64,000 nucleotides of DNA, from contig NZ_FNVS01000008.1 of NCBI RefSeq assembly GCF_900108035.1, positions 1 to 64,000 of the forward strand, read 5' to 3'. Below the pieces are notes generated by a model. It was not told where the DNA came from. It saw nothing but the letters and a program-made list of their open reading frames with translations, and did not search any database. The position numbers and the translations under genes were made by a program. The first letter of the stretch is position 1. Every line of letters starts with the position of its first letter. This DNA is from Parabacteroides chinchillae (lineage in GTDB: Bacteria > Bacteroidota > Bacteroidia > Bacteroidales > Tannerellaceae). Positions 45,568 through 53,978 of this stretch are shown here, in pieces.

Positions 45568-46173
45568 TTATTTTTTTGATACAATATAAAGTAGCAGTAG
45601 AAGGATTTGGCTTATTTTATATTGTATAAGCTTTTCCCGTAACTGCTTGAGTGCCGAATATATATGGTTTTCAACCGTGCTTAAGGAAATGCCGAGCATC
45701 TGACTGATTTCTTTACTGGGCATATCTTGCAGATAACTTAAAGAAAATACTTCCTTACATTTGCTAGGTAAACTTTCTATTGCAGTATGGATATCTGAAT
45801 GTAGTTCTTTATTATATAATTTCCGTATCACATCATTAGCGTCCGGATCATAATAGTTATATCCTATCATTTCGATTTCTTTTTCATGGATAGAGCAATA
45901 ATTACCGGAGCGGCTTTTCTTCTTTAATATATTTAATGCGGAATTGTAGACAGAACGTAGTAAATAACCACGGATGGACAATGTATTATCAAGTCCGTCT
46001 TTATGTAACCAAATGTTGATGAACACATCCTGTACTAAATCTTCGGCTTCGTCTTCACCTACTAATAGAATTGCGTAAGAACGTAGAGAAACATAATGCA
46101 ACTTGTATAGTTCATTAAAAGCTTGTTGGTCGCTATTTTTGATTCTTTCAACTAATGATAATACATCCGTCAT
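45568..46173 (-). CDS. ECF sigma factor (Bacteroidetes PUL type)
   Basis: A 201-residue sigma-70-family protein. Region 2 is FNELYKLHYVSLRSYAILLV with EDLVQDVFINIWLHKD, and region 4 is CKEVFSLSYLQDMPSKEIS with ISLSTVENHIYSALKQLRE. The C-terminus ends in a hydrophobic stretch (ISQILLLLLYIV), unusual for a soluble sigma factor. It probably activates the susC-susD-enzyme genes. A matching promoter lies just upstream, so its basal expression is likely driven by the housekeeping sigma factor. Confidence 0.95.
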   Translation of the reverse strand: MTDVLSLVERIKNSDQQAFNELYKLHYVSLRSYAILLVGEDEAEDLVQDVFINIWLHKDGLDNTLSIRGYLLRSVYNSALNILKKKSRSGNYCSIHEKEIEMIGYNYYDPDANDVIRKLYNKELHSDIHTAIESLPSKCKEVFSLSYLQDMPSKEISQMLGISLSTVENHIYSALKQLREKLIQYKISQILLLLLYIVSKK

Positions 46174-46199
46174 CTTCGTTCGTACGATTCATTATTTTG

Positions 46200-46230
46200 C
46201 AAATATATTATTTTGGGGCGGACAAACCAA
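46200..46230 (-). promoter_or_regulatory. Promoter of the ECF sigma gene
   Basis: Minus strand TTG (46228-46230), a 20-bp spacer and TATATTTG (46200-46207) fit the housekeeping Bacteroidetes consensus, 27 bp before the ATG. Confidence 0.75.
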
Positions 46231-46252
46231 TATTTTGCATTTAATGAATGGC

Positions 46253-49200
46253 TTAACGTTTACGTGCTGCGGCTTCTTTTGCTTTTAAAGCTTCTTTACG
46301 TGCTTTTTCTTTCGCTTTTAATTTCTTCTTATATTCACGTTCTTTTTCTTTGCGTTCTTTCTCTTTCTGTTTCAGACGCTCTTTGTATGCGCGTTCTTTT
46401 TCTTTGCGCAATTCTTCACGTGCTTTCAGTTTCGCTTTTTTGTCCGCTTCGGCTTGTTTCGCCTTTTCTTTCCGGTCACGTTCCAACTGTTTTTCTTGCT
46501 CGGCTTTTGCTTTCAGTAAAGCTTCTTCTTCGGCCTTTTGTTTTTTCAGAAGTTCTTCACGTTCCTTTTCTTTTTGGGCCTGAAGTTCTTTCTGAGCCTT
46601 TTGCTCTTCTTCAAAAGCTTTGCGTGCTTCTTCTTTCCGCTGTTCTTCTTCGGCAGCCTCGCGCTTACGTATTTCTTCTATATCTTTCAATGTCAATCCA
46701 TGATCTTCGGCAGGTGCTTGTATAATGGAAACAGAGTCTTTTTGCTCTTTGTCATCCGAAACAGTAACTTCTGTCACAGGCATAACCGTATCTTTTACTT
46801 CCGTTACAGGTTGTTGCAACACCGGTTGTTTTTCTGTTTGTATGTATTGCTTTGCTGTATCGGCCGGCTGTATTGTTTCTACAGGTTGTTCGTTTGTTAT
46901 AGGTTCTTCTTTTTCTTCCTCAGGCTTGCTTTGTTCTTCTTCGGCAGCCTCGATGCGGGCTTTCCAGCGGGCTACTAATTCCGGAGCTTTATCTCCAAAG
47001 TTTTCTTCAAAGAAAGAGACATATTCGTCCAGTGTTTTACCACGCATTAATGTTTCGTAATTGTCGTCCGAGATAGGCAATATGGCTACTTCCTTATTCA
47101 GGGCGTTGCCATAACCGTCTTTGCCGTATATCATTTTATAATACTGAAGAATTTCATCGAAATTGATGAAGCCGCGAATCATTAACATGCTGATAGGGCC
47201 AGTTTCTTCTATATTCAAGTCAAATTCTTTTACCATGAAGTTGGCAAAGTTGTAGGCTGCAACGGCAAATAATAATTGATTCTTATCCAATGATCCTGTA
47301 GGATACACTAACAGCATCCGGTATGGAGTCATTGTTTCGTTAGTGAAAGTACGTGCGGAATCTGTTGCAGATAATGTTCCGTCGTCGCCAACGCCGAAAC
47401 GTAAGTTCCACGTCATACCTTTTATTCCGCCTTGAACCATAGTACGGCCACGCAATACGCCTTTCAGCATTTCTCCTGCCAGCTCCGTAACGTCTGCATC
47501 CGGGTATTTTTCTACTAAAGCCCTTAACGCATGTTTAAATCCTTCCGCATCACCGGCCTGTACGTATGATAAAGCGTCTAAGAACATGAATTTAGGCATC
47601 AGGTTTGCCAAAGGATATTTCTGAGACATTTTCTCATAATTTTTACGCACGGTTATAGTGTCTTCGGCCAGATACCTGTTGTATGTGTACTGATAAATAG
47701 AATCTTGTACCGTATCCATCATGCGAATGTTGTATTCGTAGTTAGGATCGGCAATAGCTATGGCATAGTCGCTTTTCGGGAACTTTGCAATCAATTTCGA
47801 TTTATATTCTGCCGCTAAAGTGCTGTTGTTTGCCCGGAGAGCCATCAGGTAAATTTGATAATAACTTTCCAGGCTATGGTCGTTTTGGGGGAAACGGCGT
47901 TCTAATTCTTCAAAGGCTTTTACCGATAGAGGTATATTTTCCAATTTATCTTTATAGATCATAGCCATATTGTATAAGCCGTCTGCAATAATCAGATTAG
48001 AAGCATCTACGTCTTCTTGTGTAAACGGGAGCTGTTGAAGATAAAATTCCCGCGTTTTCGGGTCATCCGATGCAACAACCGGTTCCCCGGCTTCTTCCGG
48101 ATTAAGCGGCGTACCGTCAGGCCCTGTCAATTGGGTAGAATCGTTTGGATTGGTTGTATTTTCTTCATTCATGTTTTCATTGAAAGTGGAAAGAGCCTTT
48201 TTTCGTCTTCTCCAGTCATCTTCCAATGTTCTTCGTCCCCATTTTCTCTGGAATTGGGTCTTTCCCTGGGCAACCGTTTGAGGATTATAGAAATAAAATG
48301 CCGAACCACCTGCTGTTGTAGGTAAAACAATCCCTCCGGTTTCTGTTCCCGGCCGGTCTATGCCTGTGCCTTTTGATTGTTGTTCTGCCAGATAAGCTTC
48401 TTTTTCTGCAAGAGCTTTTGCCTCCTCTTCCTCTTTTTTGACCTTTTCTATTATTTTATCGATAACAGCGAAACGTTCTGTCTCCGGCATTTTGGCTAGT
48501 GCTTGCAGACTGTCCTGTAAATGTACGGCTTCTATATGTACAACCAGTTCGTCTAATACTGCCGATAGTTTGGCTACACGGGGATAATCTTTGTATTCTT
48601 TCTGTATACCGGCCATGGCACCGCTAAAACAAGGCTGGGCTTTAACGTAATCTTGTTGTTTAAAGTAGATATCTCCCAGTTTTATCTGGCAAATAGCCTT
48701 GTCAATACCGTTCAGGGTACTTTTGTCAATACCTTGTTGATAATTGATGATAGCGTTAGTTGTGTCTTCACGGCTTAGATATACATTGCCAAGTGCATAA
48801 TAAACCTGATCCAGATAGTCTTTGTTTTTCTGGCTTTTTGCCATGCGTTGCAGCATCTTTATCACCTTCAGGTAATTGTTGCCTGTAAAAACTTCTGTCT
48901 GCCGGATACGTGCTGCAAACTCCAATTCATACGGAGGATTGGCCTTAATTACACTGCCGAAGGCATTGTAGGCAAGGCCATCCAGGGACTGGTTGGCATA
49001 TAATTGTCCCAGCAGATATTTCATACGTGTCTTTTGCCGGCGGTTCTTTTCGGCTTTTATTGCTGTTTTAAGGTAAGGAATGGCATCTTCATACTGATTA
49101 TTCTTGATGAGATAGTCTGCATAAACAGCAGCGTATCTGTTTAGTTCTTTCTTGGGAATACCGTTTGCATTCAGTTTTCCCAAAATATCTTCCGATTCGT

Positions 49201-49762
49201 AAAACCAACCCATTTCCGAATAGCAACGTGCCTGCCATAGGCGTGCTTCGGCAACAACCTCTTCGTCCTGAGCGTAATGACGGACAATGTATGAGAAAGT
49301 GGCGGACGCCTGCAAAAAGTCTGCATTATAGAATTGGGCTTGTCCCATCATCAGCCAACATTTCTTGAGGAACGGATTATATTCTTCTTGCTCTTGCCAT
49401 GCCCTTTGTTTAGGGTTGTTTCTCCATCCCGGTTTCTTGGGCGGTTTGGCTTTGATAGAATGAAGCTTTATGCCCTTGTTACTCTTTTCGATAGCCCGGT
49501 CGAAAGGGCCTCCTGTTGTTTGTTTATCTTTGGGTTGGGCGCTGATAGGGTACATAAGAATCATCTCCGAATAATTCTCCTTGTAACCATCTTGCAGGGC
49601 TTTTAAGGCTTCGTCGAAGGAGGTTTTGCCGTTAAAGTAGATGTTGTATCGTGTGTTGAGGGAATGGTAAAAACGGTTTGCTCTGGTATTCTTTTTTGTA
49701 CTGCAAGACCAGAGTATGGATATAAGCAACGGTATTATTATATAGTAGAAACCTTTCTTCAC
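46253..49762 (-). CDS. porW: T9SS-associated TPR lipoprotein PorW/SprE
   Basis: A 1169-residue lipoprotein (lipobox LWSC, Cys20). The sequence after the anchor, TRANRFYHSLNTRYNIYFNG, is characteristic of PorW/SprE, and TPR repeats follow over most of the first 500 residues and again at about 590-720. The segment VAQGKTQFQRKWGRRTLEDD is another family mark. PorW is thought to connect the GldLM motor and ring to the outer-membrane translocon. The last about 145 residues (about 1025-1169) are an almost uninterrupted Lys/Glu/Arg/Ala helix. It is unlinked from the porP operon here. Confidence 0.9.
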   Translation of the reverse strand: MKKGFYYIIIPLLISILWSCSTKKNTRANRFYHSLNTRYNIYFNGKTSFDEALKALQDGYKENYSEMILMYPISAQPKDKQTTGGPFDRAIEKSNKGIKLHSIKAKPPKKPGWRNNPKQRAWQEQEEYNPFLKKCWLMMGQAQFYNADFLQASATFSYIVRHYAQDEEVVAEARLWQARCYSEMGWFYESEDILGKLNANGIPKKELNRYAAVYADYLIKNNQYEDAIPYLKTAIKAEKNRRQKTRMKYLLGQLYANQSLDGLAYNAFGSVIKANPPYELEFAARIRQTEVFTGNNYLKVIKMLQRMAKSQKNKDYLDQVYYALGNVYLSREDTTNAIINYQQGIDKSTLNGIDKAICQIKLGDIYFKQQDYVKAQPCFSGAMAGIQKEYKDYPRVAKLSAVLDELVVHIEAVHLQDSLQALAKMPETERFAVIDKIIEKVKKEEEEAKALAEKEAYLAEQQSKGTGIDRPGTETGGIVLPTTAGGSAFYFYNPQTVAQGKTQFQRKWGRRTLEDDWRRRKKALSTFNENMNEENTTNPNDSTQLTGPDGTPLNPEEAGEPVVASDDPKTREFYLQQLPFTQEDVDASNLIIADGLYNMAMIYKDKLENIPLSVKAFEELERRFPQNDHSLESYYQIYLMALRANNSTLAAEYKSKLIAKFPKSDYAIAIADPNYEYNIRMMDTVQDSIYQYTYNRYLAEDTITVRKNYEKMSQKYPLANLMPKFMFLDALSYVQAGDAEGFKHALRALVEKYPDADVTELAGEMLKGVLRGRTMVQGGIKGMTWNLRFGVGDDGTLSATDSARTFTNETMTPYRMLLVYPTGSLDKNQLLFAVAAYNFANFMVKEFDLNIEETGPISMLMIRGFINFDEILQYYKMIYGKDGYGNALNKEVAILPISDDNYETLMRGKTLDEYVSFFEENFGDKAPELVARWKARIEAAEEEQSKPEEEKEEPITNEQPVETIQPADTAKQYIQTEKQPVLQQPVTEVKDTVMPVTEVTVSDDKEQKDSVSIIQAPAEDHGLTLKDIEEIRKREAAEEEQRKEEARKAFEEEQKAQKELQAQKEKEREELLKKQKAEEEALLKAKAEQEKQLERDRKEKAKQAEADKKAKLKAREELRKEKERAYKERLKQKEKERKEKEREYKKKLKAKEKARKEALKAKEAAARKR

Positions 49763-49811
49763 GTATCAGCCTGCGCTTCTTATTCTATTATTAAACTCTG
49801 TTATTCTTTAT

Positions 49812-50618
49812 TTATTGTCTGTGCAGGAAGAATAAAATGCCTTTTGTAATTAAAAACAATACAACCAATACCAGGATAATGAATGCGCCCGACGGAACAT
49901 TCAGGAAATAAGATAATATCAGGCCTGCCACACATCCCGTAAAGCCTACCAGAATACTTCCCCAAATTATCTTTTTAAAATCCGAAGTTATCAGATTTAC
50001 TGTTATCTGAGGCAAAGTAAGCAGGCTCATTAATAACATGATTCCAACCAGACGGATGGAGAGGACAATCGTTACGGCGATAAAAAACATCATGGTATAT
50101 TCTATTGTTTTTACCGGCAGACGCTGCGTTATGGCAAAGTCGTTGTCAAATGCCACATACATGATCTCATGGAAAAATAGCAGGAACACAATCACCAGCA
50201 TAACTGCCAGGATAGTTATTAAAATGATGTCGGTCATCGAAATCGTTAGTATGTTTCCAAAAAGATAGGCCGACAGGTTGGGAGCATATCCCGGTGTAAG
50301 GAAAATGAAGATAACCCCTAGTGCCATTCCTAAAGACCATATGCCGGCAATGGCCGAATCTTCGCGTACGTTTTGTGTTTTGCTCACCCATTCTACACCA
50401 AATGCTGAAAGTATGGAAAATACCATTGCCATAAGGATCGGATTCATACCCAGGTAAAAACCTAGTCCGAGTCCTCCGAATGAGGCATGCGTAATACCTC
50501 CGCTTATAAATACCAGACGGCGTGATACGATATAAGTGCCTACAATGCCGCAAACTATAGCTGTCAGTAAACTGCCTGTAAGAGCGTTTTGAAAAAAGGT
50601 GTATTGAAATAATTCCAT
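49812..50618 (-). CDS. Metal (zinc/manganese) ABC transporter permease
   Basis: A 268-residue membrane protein with 7-8 predicted helices. The start (FFQNALTGSLLTAIVCGIVG) and VSRRLVFISGGITHASFGGLG are the hallmark of ABC-3 permeases such as ZnuB/TroC. It imports divalent metal with an ATPase and a solute-binding protein, neither of which is encoded nearby. The next gene upstream (14 bp) encodes a membrane-anchored Cys/His protein. Confidence 0.9.
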   Translation of the reverse strand: MELFQYTFFQNALTGSLLTAIVCGIVGTYIVSRRLVFISGGITHASFGGLGLGFYLGMNPILMAMVFSILSAFGVEWVSKTQNVREDSAIAGIWSLGMALGVIFIFLTPGYAPNLSAYLFGNILTISMTDIILITILAVMLVIVFLLFFHEIMYVAFDNDFAITQRLPVKTIEYTMMFFIAVTIVLSIRLVGIMLLMSLLTLPQITVNLITSDFKKIIWGSILVGFTGCVAGLILSYFLNVPSGAFIILVLVVLFLITKGILFFLHRQ

Positions 50619-50632
50619 TGTCAGTCCTCCGG

Positions 50633-51058
50633 TTAGTGGGTTCTTCTTTCTCCCACAATTAAGAATGCTTCGTCTTTCAAAGCATCCGGCAGTTGGACGC
50701 CTCTCAATTGCAAGCTCCGTAGCCAGCCTGCCACTTCAATCTCCTGCAGGGTGTATAGTATTTCCCGGAATTCATTAACTGCTTCATCACTGTATTCATC
50801 CGGTTCTGTTCCGATATATTGATCCAATTCTTCGTCGTCGTAATAATCTATTTTTTTGCTTACCGCCGCCAACAGACTGTCGCGTTCGCATGTTTCATGT
50901 TGCCCGCAACATACTTCCGGTATTTCCTGGGGCTCCGGTATTTCGGTAATTTCACCCCGTTCGAGCATTCTTTGTAGTTTCTTATTCCTGAAATAGCTGG
51001 CAATGGCCGCTATGGTTCCAAGAAATACTACGCTGATGAATATAATTAAGTACCACAT
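50633..51058 (-). CDS. Small membrane-anchored protein with CCGQHETC motif
   Basis: A 141-residue protein with an N-terminal membrane helix (residues 2-21), a basic patch (RNKKLQR) and an acidic linker. Cys50, Cys51, His54 and Cys57 form a compact potential metal site (VCCGQHETCERD). The C-terminal 45 residues are helical (VNEFREILYTLQEIEVAGWL). I do not recognise a family. It lies 14 bp from both a metal permease gene and, on the other side, aroA, suggesting an operon. A role in metal handling is an inference from this motif and the neighbour. Confidence 0.75.
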   Translation of the reverse strand: MWYLIIFISVVFLGTIAAIASYFRNKKLQRMLERGEITEIPEPQEIPEVCCGQHETCERDSLLAAVSKKIDYYDDEELDQYIGTEPDEYSDEAVNEFREILYTLQEIEVAGWLRSLQLRGVQLPDALKDEAFLIVGERRTH

Positions 51059-51071
51059 GTTTCGTTCAATC

Positions 51072-52295
51072 TTAATCTTCGGTAATTCTAAATCCTGCCT
51101 GTTCCAAATCTTTCCAGTACAAAGGATAACTCTTGCTTACTACCTCCGGATTAGCTATACAAACAGGTCGAAGCAGCGCTACCGGTGCAAAAGCCATCGC
51201 CATACGGTGATCTTCGTATGTTGCTATGACCGGGTTACTTTCGGGTTCGCATCTTTCTCCGTTCCATTCAAGTATACTGTTATTGCTGTCCGTAAGTACG
51301 TAGCCTAGTTTTTTTAATTCCACCTTCAGGGCTTCTATCCGGTCTGTCTCTTTTATTTTCAGAGATTGCAATCCGGTGAAACGGAAAGGTATATTAAGGA
51401 ACACACAGGTTACTACAAAAGTTTGTGCCAGATCGGGTTCATTTATGAAATCATGTACCAGTTTCTTACAAACGTTTCCGTTGTGGCGTAAAAGAATGCC
51501 TTTGTTCATAAAAGTAGTTCCTACTCCCAGTTGTGCAAACAGTTTGGCTACGGCTGAATCGCCTTGCAGGCTGTTTTTGAATAATCCCAGCAGTTCTATT
51601 TCCGCATTCGGACAGAGTGCCATGATCTCGTACCAGTATGAAGCAGCGCTCCAATCGGATTCGACAGTAAAGTGTACCGGTTTGTATTCTTGCGGAAGTA
51701 CTTTTATTGTCTGCCCGTTCCAATCGGCTTTTACACCGAATTGTTCCATTAATTTAAGGGTAAGGTTTATATAGGGACGCGAAATGATATTACCTTCCAG
51801 ATGCAATACCAAACCGTTTTCCATCAAAGGTGCTATCATCAGCAAGGCCGATATATATTGCGAACTTACTCCGCCGGCTAATGAGATTTCGCCGCCTTGC
51901 AGTGCACTTCCGAATATCCGCAAGGGTGGGTATCCCTCTTTTTCCATATATTCTATCCTTGCCCCTAAAGAATTTAGTGCGTCCACCAGTATTTTAATGG
52001 GGCGGTTTTTCATCCGTTCCGTCCCTGTGATTGTCCACTCGCCAACAACCTTTGAGAGAAAAGCCGTGAGGAAGCGCATAGCTGTCCCGGCAGCTTTGAT
52101 GTCAAAGTTGCTCTCATTGGAGTTAAGCGCCTTTATCATCACTTCCGTATCATCGCAGTCGGAAAGATTTTGTATATCGTATGGGCTATAGCTTAAAGCA
52201 TTCAGAATCAAAGCTCTGTTGCTGATGCTTTTAGAAGCGGGAAGCTGTATGGAGGATTGAAGTCTGACCTCCGGTGCTTTAATCTGGTAATTCAT
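51072..52295 (-). CDS. aroA: 3-phosphoshikimate 1-carboxyvinyltransferase (EPSP synthase)
   Basis: A 407-residue cytosolic enzyme of the shikimate pathway that joins phosphoenolpyruvate to shikimate-3-phosphate. Motifs are LPASKSISNRALILNA, AAGTAMRFLTAFLSK, DWSAASYWYEIMALC, LKIKETDRIEALKVEL and YEDHRMAMAFAPVAL. It is slightly shorter than the E. coli enzyme, as usual in Bacteroidales. It is the first gene of aroA-small protein-metal permease. Confidence 0.95.
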   Translation of the reverse strand: MNYQIKAPEVRLQSSIQLPASKSISNRALILNALSYSPYDIQNLSDCDDTEVMIKALNSNESNFDIKAAGTAMRFLTAFLSKVVGEWTITGTERMKNRPIKILVDALNSLGARIEYMEKEGYPPLRIFGSALQGGEISLAGGVSSQYISALLMIAPLMENGLVLHLEGNIISRPYINLTLKLMEQFGVKADWNGQTIKVLPQEYKPVHFTVESDWSAASYWYEIMALCPNAEIELLGLFKNSLQGDSAVAKLFAQLGVGTTFMNKGILLRHNGNVCKKLVHDFINEPDLAQTFVVTCVFLNIPFRFTGLQSLKIKETDRIEALKVELKKLGYVLTDSNNSILEWNGERCEPESNPVIATYEDHRMAMAFAPVALLRPVCIANPEVVSKSYPLYWKDLEQAGFRITED

Positions 52296-52468
52296 TTTAT
52301 TTCCTCATTAATCAAGATACAAAAATACGGAATTAAATTGATATATGATTTGCCGGCCGTATAGTATTTAGCTTATTCGTTGTTATACAACTACTTCTGA
52401 TGTCTGTCAGCGAGCTCAGCTTTCTCTGGTATGAAAGAAGGTATAATTTAGTAAAAAGTACAGGTGGA

Positions 52469-52566
52469 TTTATTCTTTTGTCATTGCTGAAAATTAATTT
52501 CTACCTGGCTGATAATTGATTTTTACCTTGGGCAAAATTAATTTTGACCTGGGTCAAAAGAATAAA
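52469..52566. repeat. 98-bp element: three 22-bp repeats between 12-bp inverted repeats
   Basis: TTTATTCTTTTG (52469-52480) and CAAAAGAATAAA (52555-52566) are perfect inverted repeats. Between them three imperfect copies start exactly 22 bp apart at 52490, 52512 and 52534 (AAAATTAATTTCTACCTGGC; ATAATTGATTTTTACCTTGG; AAAATTAATTTTGACCTGGG). It lies in the gap between aroA and a small unknown gene. The rest of 52296-52637 shows no clear feature. Confidence 0.75.
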
Positions 52567-52637
52567 AGTATAGTATCTTTGATATAAAAAGCCATGAGGT
52601 GAAATTTAGTCAATGCCATAGTAAGGAATACAGTAAA

Positions 52638-52907
52638 TTAGTTTTTAAACTGACTGTTGTTGTTTTTGATTTGATATTTTGCTGTTTCCGATATGGGTAA
52701 GCAGATGAGATACTCTTTTTTCATAGCAATAATGAAATAGTCCATGTTTAAATCTACGCCGGAAATGTCTGTATATTTCCTGATAATTCCTTTTACGGTG
52801 AAGATTTCATCATCACAATAGAAGTTCAGATCCGGATAAAATGTACTGAAACAGGAATCGTACGACAATATTAATTGTTTATAATCTTCAACTCTGCAAA
52901 CGTTCAT
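52638..52907 (-). CDS. Small protein of unknown function
   Basis: An 89-residue open frame starting MNVCRVEDYKQLILSYD. The composition is protein-like and rich in Tyr, Ile and Asp, without a signal peptide. I do not recognise a family. It stands alone between aroA and ribF, both directed away from it. It may be a true short gene or chance; the 98-bp repeat element lies 72 bp beyond its 3' end. Confidence 0.45.
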   Translation of the reverse strand: MNVCRVEDYKQLILSYDSCFSTFYPDLNFYCDDEIFTVKGIIRKYTDISGVDLNMDYFIIAMKKEYLICLPISETAKYQIKNNNSQFKN

Positions 52908-53002
52908 AGTAATTTACTCCTTTTATCATATAACATCGGGCATAACAAAGAGTTTTGATAAACTTTTCTTTTAAAGCTTCCTGTTAATATTTACATTTTA
53001 TG

Positions 53003-53010
53003 TAAGTTTG
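53003..53010 (+). promoter_or_regulatory. -7 element TAAGTTTG before ribF
   Basis: TAAGTTTG lies 33 bp before the ribF start. The -33 box is weak (CTG rather than TTG at the right distance). Confidence 0.4.
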
Positions 53011-53042
53011 TCCCTTGGTTGTAACGATAATGTAATAGATGA

Positions 53043-53978
53043 ATGGTTGTTGTTAAAGATTTTGAAATACTGAAGGGACAGGCTTTGGTTGCCACAATCG
53101 GTTTTTTTGACGGGGTTCACCGTGGACATCGTTTCCTGATAGAAGAAATGAAACAAGTGGCACGGTTGAAAGGCTTGCCTTCTGCCGTAGTTACTTTTGC
53201 CGATCATCCGAGAGCTGTGCTTCATTCAGATTACCAGCCGAAGCTTCTGAATTCTTTCGAAGAAAAACTGGAGCAGTTGGAGACTACCGGAGTTGATTAT
53301 TGCATTGTGTTAGACTTTACAGTTGAACTTTCGCGCCTGTCGGCTTCCGAATTTATTCACAAAGTACTTGCCCGCCGATTGCATGTCAATACATTGTTGA
53401 TAGGTTACGATCATCGTTTCGGACACGATCGTACGGATGGATTCGGACAATATGTTATTTATGGTAAGGAATGCGGTATAGAAGTTATTCAGGCTACGGT
53501 TTACGATGCCGGCCGTACGGCGGTTAGTTCGTCGGAAATACGGCATTTGATAGAACAGGGCAATGTAGAAGATGCAGCTTATTTGCTCACTTATCCCTAT
53601 CAGATAAAAGGGCATATTGTGAGTGGCTATAAGGTAGGCCGTACTTTAGGGTTTCCCACAGCCAATATAGAGTCGGACGAACCGTTTAAGGTACTGCCTG
53701 GCATTGGCGTATATGCTGTTTATGTTTATCTGAAAGGTTTCCGTTATGAAGGTATGCTGTATATCGGTAGCCGTCCTACCTTGAATAATGGGACGAACAT
53801 AACTCTTGAAGTAAACATTTTCGACTTCTCAGGCGATATATATAACGATGAGATAATTGTTTCTTTTATCCGGTTTGTACGCGGTGATGAGAAATTCGAA
53901 TCTTTGGAAGCCTTAAAGGAGCAATTGGATGTAGACCGGGTAACGGTAAAGCAGTTATTAATGGATGAAAATGAGTAG
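53043..53978 (+). CDS. ribF: Bifunctional riboflavin kinase/FMN adenylyltransferase
   Basis: A 311-residue enzyme making FMN and FAD from riboflavin. The N-terminal adenylyltransferase half has ATIGFFDGVHRGHRFLI and GYDHRFGHDRTDG; the C-terminal kinase half (from about residue 180) has GRTLGFPTANIE and RPTLNNGTNITLEVNI. Length is normal. Its 3' end overlaps the start of the next gene by 14 bp. Confidence 0.96.
   Translation: MVVVKDFEILKGQALVATIGFFDGVHRGHRFLIEEMKQVARLKGLPSAVVTFADHPRAVLHSDYQPKLLNSFEEKLEQLETTGVDYCIVLDFTVELSRLSASEFIHKVLARRLHVNTLLIGYDHRFGHDRTDGFGQYVIYGKECGIEVIQATVYDAGRTAVSSSEIRHLIEQGNVEDAAYLLTYPYQIKGHIVSGYKVGRTLGFPTANIESDEPFKVLPGIGVYAVYVYLKGFRYEGMLYIGSRPTLNNGTNITLEVNIFDFSGDIYNDEIIVSFIRFVRGDEKFESLEALKEQLDVDRVTVKQLLMDENE

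Noticed and set aside
46213-46725. 170-residue plus-strand frame
   Set aside because: It is antisense to the Lys/Glu-rich tail of PorW; the Leu/Phe/Ser bias is what such antisense gives.
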